This document shows, piece after piece, positions 55,923-64,000 of a stretch of 64,000 bases of DNA. The stretch comes from Paenibacillus helianthi. GTDB taxonomy: Bacteria > Bacillota > Bacilli > Paenibacillales > Paenibacillaceae. Every line of letters starts with the position of its first letter. Within the stretch, counting starts at the first letter, position 1. The notes under the pieces were generated by a model that had not been told where the DNA came from, ran no database searches, and saw only the letters and a program-made list of their open reading frames with translations. Location of the stretch: NCBI RefSeq assembly GCF_001909055.1, contig NZ_LVWI01000042.1:1-64000 (forward strand). Direction: 5' to 3'. The position numbers were made by a program, and so were the translations under genes.

Positions 55923-57107
55923 CTAGCGCGCTATCCCCAGCACATGGCGGGGGATGCCCGCGAGATCATCGATCGTGATGATCTCGTTCCAGTGGCCTGC
56001 CGCCCGCAGCAGGCCGGCCACTTGCCCGGCCTGACCCTGGCCGAGCTCGAAGCCGACCAGGCGCGGTGGCGCCGGAAGCAGCGCCAGCTGTTCCATCATG
56101 CGGCGGTACGGGTCCAGCCCGTCGTCGCCGCCATCCAGAGCGGTGCGCGGCTCATGGTCGCGCACCTCGCGCTGCAGCCCGACGATGTCCGCGCCGGGAA
56201 TATACGGCGGGTTGGAGACGAGAATATCCGTCTCCATCCCCGCAAACGGCTCGAGCAGGTCGCCGAGCCGCAGGTCTAGTGCCGTGCCGTGCCGCTGCGC
56301 ATTGCGCCCGGCCACGGCCAGCGCGCCGGGCGAGATGTCGCCGGCGCAGACCCGCCACGCCGGCGCTTCCGCCGCCAGCGTGACGGAGATCGCTCCGCTG
56401 CCGGCGCCGATATCGACGGCGGTCAGCGGACGCGGCGCGCGCGCACCTGCCGCGCCGCTCTCCCGGCGGGCTGCCAAGCTGCCCGCCTCTGCTCCGCCAT
56501 CGGCTGCTTCACCCGCAGCCGATGCACTGTCCCGCGCCACTTTACCCGCAGCCACACCGCCCGCTGCCGCAGCACTGCCCCGCGCTATTTCAACCTCATC
56601 CGCACCATCCCGCGCCACTTCAACCGCAGCCGCAACGTCCCGCGCCACTTCAACCGCAACCACACTGTCCCGCGCCACTTCACCCGCAACCGCAACGTCC
56701 GGCGCCACTCCGCCCGGCGCAGTCACAAGGCCGTCCGGCCATAGCTCCGCGCCGTACTTCAGAATCGCCTCGACGAGCAGCTCCGTCTCGGGCCGGGGAA
56801 TCAGCACGTCGGGCGTCACCTCAAATGCCCGCCCGTAAAACTCCTGCTCGCCGATGATATACTGCACCGGCTCACCGGCCGCGCGGCGGGTGACTGCGGC
56901 TTCCCAGGTCTCACGCGCCGCAAGCGGAAACGGGTCAGCCAGAGCCATATAATAGGCCGCTCCGGACAAGCCCAGCACATGCTCCAGCAGCAGCTGGCTG
57001 CTGCGCTGCGGCTCATTACACCCGGCTTGGTCCAAAAAAGAAGAAGCCTCCGCAAAGGCTTCCCGGATGCTTTGCACGTTAAGCATGACATAAGCGTCGT
57101 GTTTCAA
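55923..57107 (-). CDS. prmC: Release factor glutamine methyltransferase PrmC, with long insertion
   Basis: The protein has 394 aa from TTG 57107 (AAAGGAG 8-9 nt upstream), against about 285 in the family. It methylates the Gln of the GGQ motif in release factors such as PrfA, the next gene upstream. The N-terminal domain ends with LIPRPETELLVEAIL; the SAM motif is AVDIGAGSGAISVTLA; the catalytic NPPY is in DILVSNPPYIPGAD. Between residues about 130 and 227 lies a non-family insert of Ala-rich decapeptide repeats (VARDxxxAVE). It falls at the edge of the SAM-binding domain, so the fold could survive. Reads through without frameshift. Confidence 0.94.
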   Translation of the reverse strand: MKHDAYVMLNVQSIREAFAEASSFLDQAGCNEPQRSSQLLLEHVLGLSGAAYYMALADPFPLAARETWEAAVTRRAAGEPVQYIIGEQEFYGRAFEVTPDVLIPRPETELLVEAILKYGAELWPDGLVTAPGGVAPDVAVAGEVARDSVVAVEVARDVAAAVEVARDGADEVEIARGSAAAAGGVAAGKVARDSASAAGEAADGGAEAGSLAARRESGAAGARAPRPLTAVDIGAGSGAISVTLAAEAPAWRVCAGDISPGALAVAGRNAQRHGTALDLRLGDLLEPFAGMETDILVSNPPYIPGADIVGLQREVRDHEPRTALDGGDDGLDPYRRMMEQLALLPAPPRLVGFELGQGQAGQVAGLLRAAGHWNEIITIDDLAGIPRHVLGIAR

Positions 57108-57111
57108 AGCA

Positions 57112-58179
57112 TTATTCTCCTTTTTCCATCAATTCCGCTTGCTCGGCAATTGACAGCGCCGAGATAATTTCTGTAATATCTCCGTTCATAACCTGCTCCA
57201 GGCGGTGCAGCGTAAGGCCGATACGGTGATCGGTTACACGGCTCTGCGGGAAGTTATACGTACGAATCCGCTCACTGCGGTCACCGGTGCCGACCTTGCT
57301 CTTGCGTTCTCCGGCATACTTTGCTTCCTCTTCCTGGCGTTTCATATCCGAGATCCGGGCGCGCAGGACCTGCAATGCCTTCTCCTTGTTGGAGTTCTGG
57401 GATTTTCCATCCTGACAGGTAGCCATTATCCCCGTAGGGATGTGGGTTACGCGAACGGCTGACTTGGTGGTATTAACCGACTGGCCGCCTGCACCACTGG
57501 AACAAAAGGTATCGACGCGAATATCCTTATCGTGAATTTCAATTTCGAATTCTTCCGCCTCAGGCATCACCGATACCGTAGAAGTCGAGGTATGAATACG
57601 TCCGCCTGATTCCGTGGCCGGAATACGCTGAACACGGTGTGCGCCGCTTTCGAATTTCATTTTGCTGTAGGCGCCACGTCCATTAATCAGGAAGATAACC
57701 TCCTTGAATCCGCCGAGGTCATTCGTATTGACATCCATCAGTTCAATGCGCCAGCCTTGGGTATCGGCATAGCGGGTGTACATCCGGTACAGATCAGATG
57801 CGAACAATGCCGCCTCGTCCCCACCGGCTGCGCCGCGGATTTCCACAATCACGTTCTTGTCGTCATTAGGATCCTTCGGCAGTAACAGGAGGCGGATTTT
57901 CTCCTCCAGGACAACCTGGCGCGAGGAAAGGTCGTCAATCTCCATCTTGACCATTTCCTTCATTTCATCATCAAGCTTTTCGCCCTGCATCATCTTAGCG
58001 GCTTCAAGCTCTTCCATTACATTTTTATATTCGGCATACGCCTCAAAGGCGGGCTGCAAATCGGATTGTTCTTTGGAATAGTCCCTCAGTTTCTTACTGT
58101 CGCTTGCAACATCCGGGTCACAAAGCAGTTCACTGAGTTTCTCATAGCGGTCCGCCAGGGATTGCAATCGGTCCAACAA
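57112..58179 (-). CDS. prfA: Peptide chain release factor 1
   Basis: The protein has 355 aa. It ends translation at UAA and UAG. The GGQ motif is in [20 protein letters not shown], and the stop-recognition domain lies before it. The stop is 4 nt from the prmC TTG, so the substrate and its modifying enzyme are co-translated. Confidence 0.97.
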   Translation of the reverse strand: MLDRLQSLADRYEKLSELLCDPDVASDSKKLRDYSKEQSDLQPAFEAYAEYKNVMEELEAAKMMQGEKLDDEMKEMVKMEIDDLSSRQVVLEEKIRLLLLPKDPNDDKNVIVEIRGAAGGDEAALFASDLYRMYTRYADTQGWRIELMDVNTNDLGGFKEVIFLINGRGAYSKMKFESGAHRVQRIPATESGGRIHTSTSTVSVMPEAEEFEIEIHDKDIRVDTFCSSGAGGQSVNTTKSAVRVTHIPTGIMATCQDGKSQNSNKEKALQVLRARISDMKRQEEEAKYAGERKSKVGTGDRSERIRTYNFPQSRVTDHRIGLTLHRLEQVMNGDITEIISALSIAEQAELMEKGE

Positions 58180-58405
58180 GGGAATTCACCTCTCCTGATT
58201 CAATTTCATATTCAATATTAAAACTTTAAATTGTTGATACAATAAAAATAGATATACGACTTTATATTATACCACCGAACCTGCCAATTGGCTACAGTGC
58301 CGCACACCAGGTCACGTATATTTTTGCAGCCCGAGAAATCCGCTCCTTATTATGTAAAAACAGCAGAAATGTTATTCACACAGGTTGACTTACTACGGTC
58401 TTATG

Positions 58406-58446
58406 CAAAAAAAGCCATCCGCCAGTAGAACCCTGCCCGGATGACT
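58406..58446 (-). terminator. Terminator after ychF
   Basis: AGCCATCCG (58413-58421) pairs with CGGATGACT (58438-58446), with the minus strand ending in seven T. About 30 nt past the ychF stop. Confidence 0.9.
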
Positions 58447-58477
58447 TCCTCCTGCTGCTATAACTTGATTAGCTTGC

Positions 58478-59578
58478 CTATACGTTGAAACGGAAATGCA
58501 TGACATCGCCGTCCTGTACCAGATACTCTTTGCCTTCCAGACGCAGCTGTCCGCGTTCCTTGGCACCGTTCATCGAACCGGCAGCAAGCAGATCAGCGTA
58601 TGCTACAACCTCCGCACGGATAAATCCGCGTTCAAAGTCTGTATGAATGACCCCTGCGGCACCCGGTGCTTTGGTTCCCTTGCGGATCGTCCAGGCACGA
58701 ACCTCCTGCACACCTGCAGTGAAGTAAGTGTAGAGTCCGAGAAGTTTGTAGGCTGCTTTGATCAGGCGGTTCAGCCCGGATTCCTGCAGGCCCAGCTCTT
58801 CCAGGAACATTGCCTTGTCTTCGCCTTCCAGCTCGGCAATCTCCGCTTCCACTTTGGCGCTGATCGGTACTACTTCGGCATTCTCGGCAACAGCAAACTC
58901 GCGTACCTGCTGAACGTAAGGGTTCTCTTCAGCACTGGCAACTTCATCTTCGCCTACATTGGCCGCATACAGTACCGGCTTCAGGGTGAGCAGGTGAAGA
59001 TCACGCACGATCAGACGCTCGTCATCGGATAATTCCACGCTGCGCGCAGGTTGGTCTTGATAGAGCGCTTCTTTGACGCGCTCCAGAACTTCAACTTCCT
59101 GGGCGTATTTCTTGTCGCCGCCCTTGATGTTTTTGCGGGAGCGTTCGATCCGTTTCTCGATACTCTCCAGGTCAGCCAGAATCAGCTCCAGGTTAATCGT
59201 CTGGATGTCGCTGATCGGGTTCACTTTGCCATCAACATGGGTAACGTTCTCATCCACGAAGCAGCGCACGACATGAACGATCGCATCCACTTCACGAATG
59301 TGGGCCAGGAACTTGTTGCCGAGGCCTTCGCCTTTGCTCGCACCGCGCACCAGACCGGCAATATCCACAAATTCAAAAGCCGTGGGAACCGTCTTATTCG
59401 GCTGCACCAGCTCTGTCAGCTTATCCAAACGCTCATCTGGCACTTCCACGACACCTACGTTCGGGTCAATGGTACAGAACGGATAGTTGGCGGATTCTGC
59501 TCCCGCTTGTGTAATTGCATTGAACAATGTGGATTTCCCTACGTTCGGAAGTCCTACGATACCTGCTTTCAAAGCCAT
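58478..59578 (-). CDS. ychF: Obg-family nucleotidase YchF
   Basis: The protein has 366 aa, standard. The P-loop is [20 protein letters not shown] (split as GLPNVGKST), G3 is [19 protein letters not shown], and the C-terminal TGS-like domain has [20 protein letters not shown]-type sequence ([20 protein letters not shown]) ending [13 protein letters not shown]. The family binds ATP better than GTP and interacts with ribosomes and proteasome-like complexes; a stress-response role is known in E. coli. Ends in its own terminator. Confidence 0.96.
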   Translation of the reverse strand: MALKAGIVGLPNVGKSTLFNAITQAGAESANYPFCTIDPNVGVVEVPDERLDKLTELVQPNKTVPTAFEFVDIAGLVRGASKGEGLGNKFLAHIREVDAIVHVVRCFVDENVTHVDGKVNPISDIQTINLELILADLESIEKRIERSRKNIKGGDKKYAQEVEVLERVKEALYQDQPARSVELSDDERLIVRDLHLLTLKPVLYAANVGEDEVASAEENPYVQQVREFAVAENAEVVPISAKVEAEIAELEGEDKAMFLEELGLQESGLNRLIKAAYKLLGLYTYFTAGVQEVRAWTIRKGTKAPGAAGVIHTDFERGFIRAEVVAYADLLAAGSMNGAKERGQLRLEGKEYLVQDGDVMHFRFNV

Positions 59579-59763
59579 TTATATGACAACTCCTATTTTC
59601 GGTTGGATTGATCACCGCATAATTTCCGGGGCTTGATCTCAACCATTATATATTAGAACAAAACCGCCAGCAACAGCGGATCTCCGGTGGATGTGTCCGT
59701 TAAAGGGCAGCTGCCTGCTTATAGTGATCAGCTCCACCCCCACCTTAATGTATAAAAACGCCA

Positions 59764-59786
59764 AAAAGACCTCTCCCCGAGGTCTC
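59764..59786 (-). terminator. Terminator after the GNAT gene
   Basis: GAGACCTC/AGAGGTC-type stem (59769-59775 with 59779-59786) followed on the minus strand by TTTTT. About 25 nt past the stop at 59812. Confidence 0.8.
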
Positions 59787-59811
59787 TTCCCTGCCAGCAT
59801 GGCCAGTTATT

Positions 59812-60282
59812 CTAGAGATCTTTCGACATGGTGATATCCGTGATGAGAAAACCCATTTTTTTGTACAGCTCGAAAGCACGGTTGTTCTGCCCGAATACAT
59901 GCAGGCCGATTTTGGTTACGTCCAGCTTACGGGCTTCCTCATCAAGCGCAAGCAGCGTCTGCTTGCCGTAGCCTTTTCCCTGGAACGGTTCGAAAACATA
60001 AAAATCATAAATAAAGGCCTCACGCCCGCTGCGTCCCTCGATCACGTTGAACCAGATATACCCGGCCTGGGCATCCGACTCTGTCTCTACTATGGAAAAG
60101 ATATAAGCCCCCTCGGTGTTGAGCCCTTCGGGCAGGGATTTGTTCATCTCGTCCTGGGACAGCCGCATGGCAGTCTCGGTATCCCATGATCCGGCTTTTA
60201 TTTTATCTTCTGCATAATCCCGTGTAGATTGGCTCAGGAAAAATTGAAATGTGGTTTCGTCCATTTGAATCAGTTTGATCAT
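59812..60282 (-). CDS. GNAT-family N-acetyltransferase
   Basis: The protein has 156 aa. The acetyl-CoA loop is EPFQGKGYGKQTLLALDEEA (motif A, Q/RxxGxG/A), and the C-terminal part FGQNNRAFELYKKMGFLITD is the usual end of the fold. The N-terminus (STRDYAEDKIKAGSWDTETA) resembles aminoglycoside- or protein-acetylating GNATs, but the substrate cannot be told. It lies alone between fni and ychF. Confidence 0.88.
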   Translation of the reverse strand: MIKLIQMDETTFQFFLSQSTRDYAEDKIKAGSWDTETAMRLSQDEMNKSLPEGLNTEGAYIFSIVETESDAQAGYIWFNVIEGRSGREAFIYDFYVFEPFQGKGYGKQTLLALDEEARKLDVTKIGLHVFGQNNRAFELYKKMGFLITDITMSKDL

Positions 60283-60321
60283 CGTTTTGCGCCCTTCCTT
60301 GTTCCGTATTCTCTAATCGCT

Positions 60322-61449
60322 TCAATGCTTTATTAGGCGGGGAGTATTGCGAAGTGCAGCCAGATCAGGCGCACCGATTCCGAACATCGCGGTCCGCAGC
60401 TCCAACTCTACCTGAGCCAGCGCATGGTCCAGCGCCTCCTCGGATTCCACTGCCGGACCGAGCAGATTCCGACCGAAGCCGGCAAGATCGGCCCCAAGCG
60501 CAAGTGCTTTCGCTGCATCCACGCCATGTCTCAGCCCGCCGCTGCCGATCAGCGCACCGTGCTTCGATGCCGCTCTTACCTCCGCAATGCATTCGGCAGT
60601 GGGAATCCCCCAATCCGCGAAGGCCTCTGCAGCGGCCCGCCGTACCGGATCACTGCTGCGGAACTTCTCCACCTGACTCCATGATGTTCCACCAGCTCCC
60701 GCTACATCGACAAAGGCAACACCGGCATCATACAGCCGGGAAGCCGTTTCGCCATCAATTCCCCAACCGACCTCCTTGACTCCGATAGGGATATCAAGTG
60801 CCCGGGATACCTGCTCAATCCGCGACAGCAAGGAGGCAAATCCGGTGTTGCCCTCAGGCTGAAAGACCTCCTGAATCCCGTTCAGATGCAGCACCAGCCA
60901 ATCTGCACCGGCTATCTCTACAGCACGGCGGCATTCATCCACGCCAAAGCCGTAGGACAGCTGCACCGCTCCGATGTTGGCGATGACAGGAATCCCTGGA
61001 GCTCTATCACGGACTTGGAAGGTGGAGGCAAGCTCGGACCGTTCCACGGCCGCCCGGATGGAACCGACCCCGAGCGCCCAACCCCGGCGCTCGGCTGCCT
61101 CGGCCAGCCTGGCATTAATAGCGCCTGTAGAACTGCTTCCGCCGGTCATGGAGCTGATCAGCAGCGGAGTACGCAGCTCCCGTTCCAGAAAGACTGTCCG
61201 CAGTGATATATCATCATAATTCATCTCAGGGAGCGCATTGTGGCGGAAGCGGTAATGCTCGAAGCCAGATGTAATGCCGCTGCCTCCAACTTCCTCGTTC
61301 AAGCAGAGTCTCACATGTTCAATCTTGCGTTCCCCCGTTGTGGATGAAGGCAGCAGAGACTGATGTCCGTCAGGTTTTGCAGCTTGCGGGGCTGTGCCGG
61401 GTTTCTTGCCTACGTTGTATGATAATTCATCCTGCGGCATCTGGTTCAT
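60322..61449 (-). CDS. fni: Type 2 isopentenyl-diphosphate isomerase (FMN)
   Basis: The protein has 375 aa from ATG 61449 (GGGGGA 7 nt upstream; longer frame to 61524 unsupported). It interconverts IPP and DMAPP with FMN and NAD(P)H. Motifs seen are TPLLISSMTGGSSSTGAINA, GWALGVGSIRAAVE, VKEVGWGIDGETASRLYDAG, and FMN-phosphate loops ALIGSGGLRHGVDAAKAL and LGADLAGFGRNLLGPA. The N-terminal 50 residues before IEHVRLCLNEEV are long and polar. The gene is divergent from the PLD gene at 61730. Confidence 0.94.
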   Translation of the reverse strand: MNQMPQDELSYNVGKKPGTAPQAAKPDGHQSLLPSSTTGERKIEHVRLCLNEEVGGSGITSGFEHYRFRHNALPEMNYDDISLRTVFLERELRTPLLISSMTGGSSSTGAINARLAEAAERRGWALGVGSIRAAVERSELASTFQVRDRAPGIPVIANIGAVQLSYGFGVDECRRAVEIAGADWLVLHLNGIQEVFQPEGNTGFASLLSRIEQVSRALDIPIGVKEVGWGIDGETASRLYDAGVAFVDVAGAGGTSWSQVEKFRSSDPVRRAAAEAFADWGIPTAECIAEVRAASKHGALIGSGGLRHGVDAAKALALGADLAGFGRNLLGPAVESEEALDHALAQVELELRTAMFGIGAPDLAALRNTPRLIKH

Positions 61450-61647
61450 GCTGACATCCCCCGTTCCTAACGATCTATGATATGCAGGGAGGTACTGCCT
61501 CCCGCAAGAGATTTTCAGCATCATAATGTTGAGCGCTTACCAGCACGTTCCATTATAGCATATCCGCAACGCATATCCGTAAAGCACATCTATGTTCATA
61601 AATCACGGTAGCAACCTTGCATCAGGCATTAGATCTGCTTCAATTTA

Positions 61648-61687
61648 ATGCTCCGGGTGTAAATAGTTGAATACTATGCCGGAGCAT
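61648..61687. promoter_or_regulatory. Inverted repeat in the fni/PLD divergent region
   Basis: ATGCTCCGG (61648-61656) and CCGGAGCAT (61679-61687) are perfect inverted repeats with a 22-nt spacer (31 bp centre to centre, three helix turns). The spacer has TAGTTGAATACTATG, itself a small palindrome-like sequence. No T run follows, so an operator for the PLD gene is more likely than a terminator. Confidence 0.45.
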
Positions 61688-61729
61688 ACTTAATAACAAG
61701 CTTATTCAGCAGCACATCAGGAGGAACCC

Positions 61730-63274
61730 ATGAATCCAGACCACTCTACCGCTCCGTCCGGGCCAACGGATAACAACAATGCCAATAACCGGAATTCCCC
61801 TCCGCTTCATCACAAGCGGTCCCCCCGCCACCGCCGACACAAATGGATTTGGTGGATGCTTGGACTCCTTATTTTTTGGCTGGCGGGGGTGATGATATAT
61901 CAGACCCACAAGCCGCTTCCTGCAGGAATATCTTTCGAAAGTCCTGTGTACCAAGTCGACAAGGTGTCTTTCTGGCATGACCTTACCTATCCGGACAAGA
62001 GCGGGCGTGAGCAGCACGAAGATCAGATCTTGCCCCGCATCCTGCAGATCATAGAAGAATCAAGGCAGTTTTTGGTGATTGATCTGTTCCTGTTCAATCA
62101 TTACACCCATAAAGATCAGCACTTTCCTGCAGTAAGCCAGGAGCTGGCCGATAAACTCGTCACACAGCAGGCGGCCCACCCCGATATGGAGATCGTCTTC
62201 ATCACGGATGAGGTCAATACCAATTACGGATCTGCCCCGAATCCACTGCTGGAAGAGATGAGAGCCGCCGGAATCAAGATCATCCTGACTGATGTTGATC
62301 CGCTGCGTGATTCGACCCCTGCCTACTCAGCCGTATGGCGGACCTTCATTCAATGGTTTGGCCAGTCCGGTACAGGGTGGATTCCCAACCTGATGGCAAG
62401 CGGAGGACCCGATATCACGGCCCGCTCCTATCTGAAACTGCTGAATGTAAAAGCCAATCACCGCAAAGTGGTAGTCAGCGAGAAGACCGCACTGATCTCA
62501 TCGGGTAATGTACATGATGCCAGTGCCTATCATTCCAACATTGCATTGGAAGTGCAGGGGCCCATCATCTCCGATATCCTGAAAAGCGAGCAGGCGGCAG
62601 CCGATCTGTCTGAAGCGGGGCCGATCCTCAGCAAGATGCCCGTATTCTCCCGACAGGGTGCTGTGAAGCCCGGCGGACCACTGGAGGTGCGTTACTTAAC
62701 CGAAAGCAAAATCTATAAATACGCACTCGAAGGCATCCGTTCCACCGGCAAGGGCGACACGCTCTGGATGGGCATGTTCTATCTGGCCGATGACAGGATT
62801 CTGGACGAACTGGTGAAGGCATCCGCACGGGGGGCAGACATCCGGCTCCTGATGGACCCGAACCAGAACGCCTTCGGACGCGATAAAATCGGTATCCCCA
62901 ACCGTCCGGTGGCCATGGATCTGAACAAGCGCACCGGCGGAAAAATTGCCATCCGCTGGTACAATACAGGCACAGAACAATACCATACCAAGCTGATGTT
63001 CATTGCCAAAGCCAGCGGCCAGTCAGTAGTCCTCGGTGGCTCAACCAATTTTACAGCCCGCAACCTGGATGACATTAATCTGGAAAATAATCTGTGGGTC
63101 GGCTTGACGAAGGAACAACCGCTGTATGCCGAAATGGAGAGCTACTTCAACCGGCTGTGGAGCAACGAGGATGCACAGTACAGTCTGCCGCTTGAAGAGT
63201 ACCAAAGTGATGTGACCTGGATCAAATATATCCTGTTCCGTATGCAGAAAAACCTGGGGTTCACTACTTTTTAA
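61730..63274 (+). CDS. Membrane-anchored phospholipase D-like protein
   Basis: The protein has 514 aa, the only convincing plus-strand gene here. ATG has AGGAGG 5 nt upstream. A basic, His-rich N-terminus (HHKRSPRHRRHKW) precedes one membrane segment (WMLGLLIFWLAGVMIY). Two PLD half-domains follow. The first motif is HRKVVVSEKTAL...SSGNVHD (HxKxxxxE), the second is YHTKLMFIAK...LGGSTNFT (HxKxxxxA), so the His and Lys of both are kept but the Asp is not. Family members make or cut phosphodiester bonds in phospholipids. Cardiolipin synthase activity is uncertain, given the missing Asp and a domain order unlike ClsA. Runs toward the cls-like gene with a shared terminator. Confidence 0.87.
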   Translation: MNPDHSTAPSGPTDNNNANNRNSPPLHHKRSPRHRRHKWIWWMLGLLIFWLAGVMIYQTHKPLPAGISFESPVYQVDKVSFWHDLTYPDKSGREQHEDQILPRILQIIEESRQFLVIDLFLFNHYTHKDQHFPAVSQELADKLVTQQAAHPDMEIVFITDEVNTNYGSAPNPLLEEMRAAGIKIILTDVDPLRDSTPAYSAVWRTFIQWFGQSGTGWIPNLMASGGPDITARSYLKLLNVKANHRKVVVSEKTALISSGNVHDASAYHSNIALEVQGPIISDILKSEQAAADLSEAGPILSKMPVFSRQGAVKPGGPLEVRYLTESKIYKYALEGIRSTGKGDTLWMGMFYLADDRILDELVKASARGADIRLLMDPNQNAFGRDKIGIPNRPVAMDLNKRTGGKIAIRWYNTGTEQYHTKLMFIAKASGQSVVLGGSTNFTARNLDDINLENNLWVGLTKEQPLYAEMESYFNRLWSNEDAQYSLPLEEYQSDVTWIKYILFRMQKNLGFTTF

Positions 63275-63310
63275 GTCCTGAAGAAGCATCACACTCCCTG
63301 ATTCCATACC

Positions 63311-63354
63311 AAAGACCGCCGGACAGCTGTACGCAGCCTTGTCCGGCGGTCTTT
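63311..63354. terminator. Bidirectional terminator between converging genes
   Basis: AAAGACCGCCGGAC (63311-63324) and GTCCGGCGGTCTTT (63341-63354) form a perfect 14-bp stem with a 16-nt loop, A-rich on one side and T-rich on the other. It serves the PLD gene and the converging cardiolipin synthase gene. Confidence 0.93.
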
Positions 63355-63416
63355 TCAGGTTATATATTGGACTGGCCGATTGCTTAGCCATCTGCGTTAG
63401 CCCGCTTAAGCCAGAC

Positions 63417-64000
63417 TTACAGCAGCGGGGACATCAGTCTTGCCGCCGATTCCAGCAGCCGCTCCAGCAGCCGTTTGTTCATGAAGGTCTCATGCACAAT
63501 CTGACTGGTGGACAGCAGGTCGCGTTCGAAATCCGCCACGATACGGGAGACACTTTCCGTCTGCAGCAGCAGCGCATTGACCTCGAAGTTGAGATGGAAG
63601 CTGCGCATGTCCATATTTGCTGTTCCAATCGTTGCAATTTGACCGTCGGTAATCAGCAGCTTGGAGTGAATGAAGCCCTTCTCATATTCATAAATCTTCA
63701 CGCCCGATTCCAGCAGCGCCGGGAAATAGGAGTGGGAGGCCAGAAAGGGAATCCACTTGTCCGGTTTGGCCGGGAACAGCAGCCGCACATCCAGCCCGGA
63801 CATCGCCGCCACCCGCAGTGCCGTTAAGATATCCTCATCCGGAATAAAGTAGGGGCTGGCGATCCATACTGATTTTTCCGCCGAAGTGATCATGGAAAAG
63901 AAAATATTTTTGAGGGCACGCCGCTCGTTATCCGGTCCGCTGGCGATAATCTGCACCGCCCCGTCCCCCGTCGTGAACCGCAGCTGCGGGGAGAGGTAAT
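63417..64000 (-). CDS. cls: Cardiolipin synthase, C-terminal part (runs off the window end)
   Basis: Open reading frame continues in frame to 64000, so the start lies beyond the window; 194 codons are seen. Just upstream of the first internal GTG the frame reads YLSPQLRFTTGDGAVQIIAS, part of the enzyme. It joins two phosphatidylglycerol into cardiolipin. The second HKD motif is complete: FIHSKLLITDGQIATIGTAN, with a full HxKxxxxD and GTANMDMRS. The first HKD motif would be outside the window. Confidence 0.93.
   Translation of the reverse strand, partial: YLSPQLRFTTGDGAVQIIASGPDNERRALKNIFFSMITSAEKSVWIASPYFIPDEDILTALRVAAMSGLDVRLLFPAKPDKWIPFLASHSYFPALLESGVKIYEYEKGFIHSKLLITDGQIATIGTANMDMRSFHLNFEVNALLLQTESVSRIVADFERDLLSTSQIVHETFMNKRLLERLLESAARLMSPLL

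Overview
The window is chromosomal DNA of a spore-forming, flagellated Gram-positive bacterium, most likely Paenibacillus or a close relative. The grounds are sporulation genes (spoIIID, spoIIQ, spoIID, spoIIR, an alpha/beta SASP), degS/degU, flhO/flhP, mbl, S-layer (SLH) proteins with a CsaB-type pyruvyl transferase, strong AGGAGG ribosome sites, and gene order that follows the Bacillus subtilis prfA-prmC-spoIIR-ywlC-ywlD-ywlE-ywlG-glyA-upp-atp-ywzB-murAA-spoIID-spoIIQ-spoIIID-mbl-flhO-flhP-fabZ block. Almost everything is read on the minus strand; the only convincing plus-strand gene is a phospholipase D-like protein near the right end. No rRNA, tRNA or CRISPR array was seen.

Layout, left to right. 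1-0.3 kb: the 5' part of a group II intron lying just behind a rho-independent terminator. 0.4-2.9 kb: a small membrane protein and the DegU/DegS two-component pair. 2.9-20.7 kb: a cell-surface region with a phosphodiester glycosidase fused to a copper-amine-oxidase-like stalk domain, three large SLH proteins (1345, 939 and 1317 aa), a small secreted protein, plus metK and a SASP gene. 20.8-26 kb: wall-polymer cluster tagO-tagA-csaB-DUF5693, which very probably makes the pyruvylated secondary cell-wall polymer that SLH domains bind, so anchor and cargo are neighbours. 26-28.3 kb: phosphoglucomutase and fabZ. 28.5-36.3 kb: epuA-like, flhP, flhO, mbl, spoIIID, spoIIQ, spoIID, murA, DUF1146. 36.5-44.1 kb: the full F1Fo ATP synthase operon atpZ-I-B-E-F-H-A-G-D-C with promoter and terminator. 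44.2-52.6 kb: wecB/mnaA, upp, glyA, ywlG, arginine phosphatase ywlE, mntP, ywlC (Sua5) and spoIIR. 52.7-55.3 kb: two tandem SEDS (FtsW/RodA) paralogues. 55.9-61.4 kb: prmC, prfA, ychF, a GNAT acetyltransferase and type 2 IPP isomerase. 61.7-64 kb: a PLD-like protein, convergent with the C-terminal part of a cardiolipin synthase that leaves the window.

Most of the unusual signal is in the DNA between and inside ordinary genes. There is an interspersed repeat family of about 50-120 bp at four intergenic sites. A triplicated 41-43 bp hairpin unit lies between atpA and atpG, with a related hairpin in front of atpC. TAAGTGG-type palindromes occur in the atp operon and in a regularly spaced array near 55.6 kb. 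Three nearby genes (ywlC, spoIIR, prmC) carry Ala-rich insertions, and the one in prmC is built of decapeptide repeats. A perfect TGTGA-N6-TCACA box lies in front of the main S-layer gene. Matches to sporulation sigma-factor promoters were found for spoIIID (sigma E) and spoIIQ (sigma F).

Without searches I cannot say that any single system is undescribed. The best candidates for a second look are the repeat/hairpin families, the surface-layer module with DUF5693, and the insertion-bearing essential genes.
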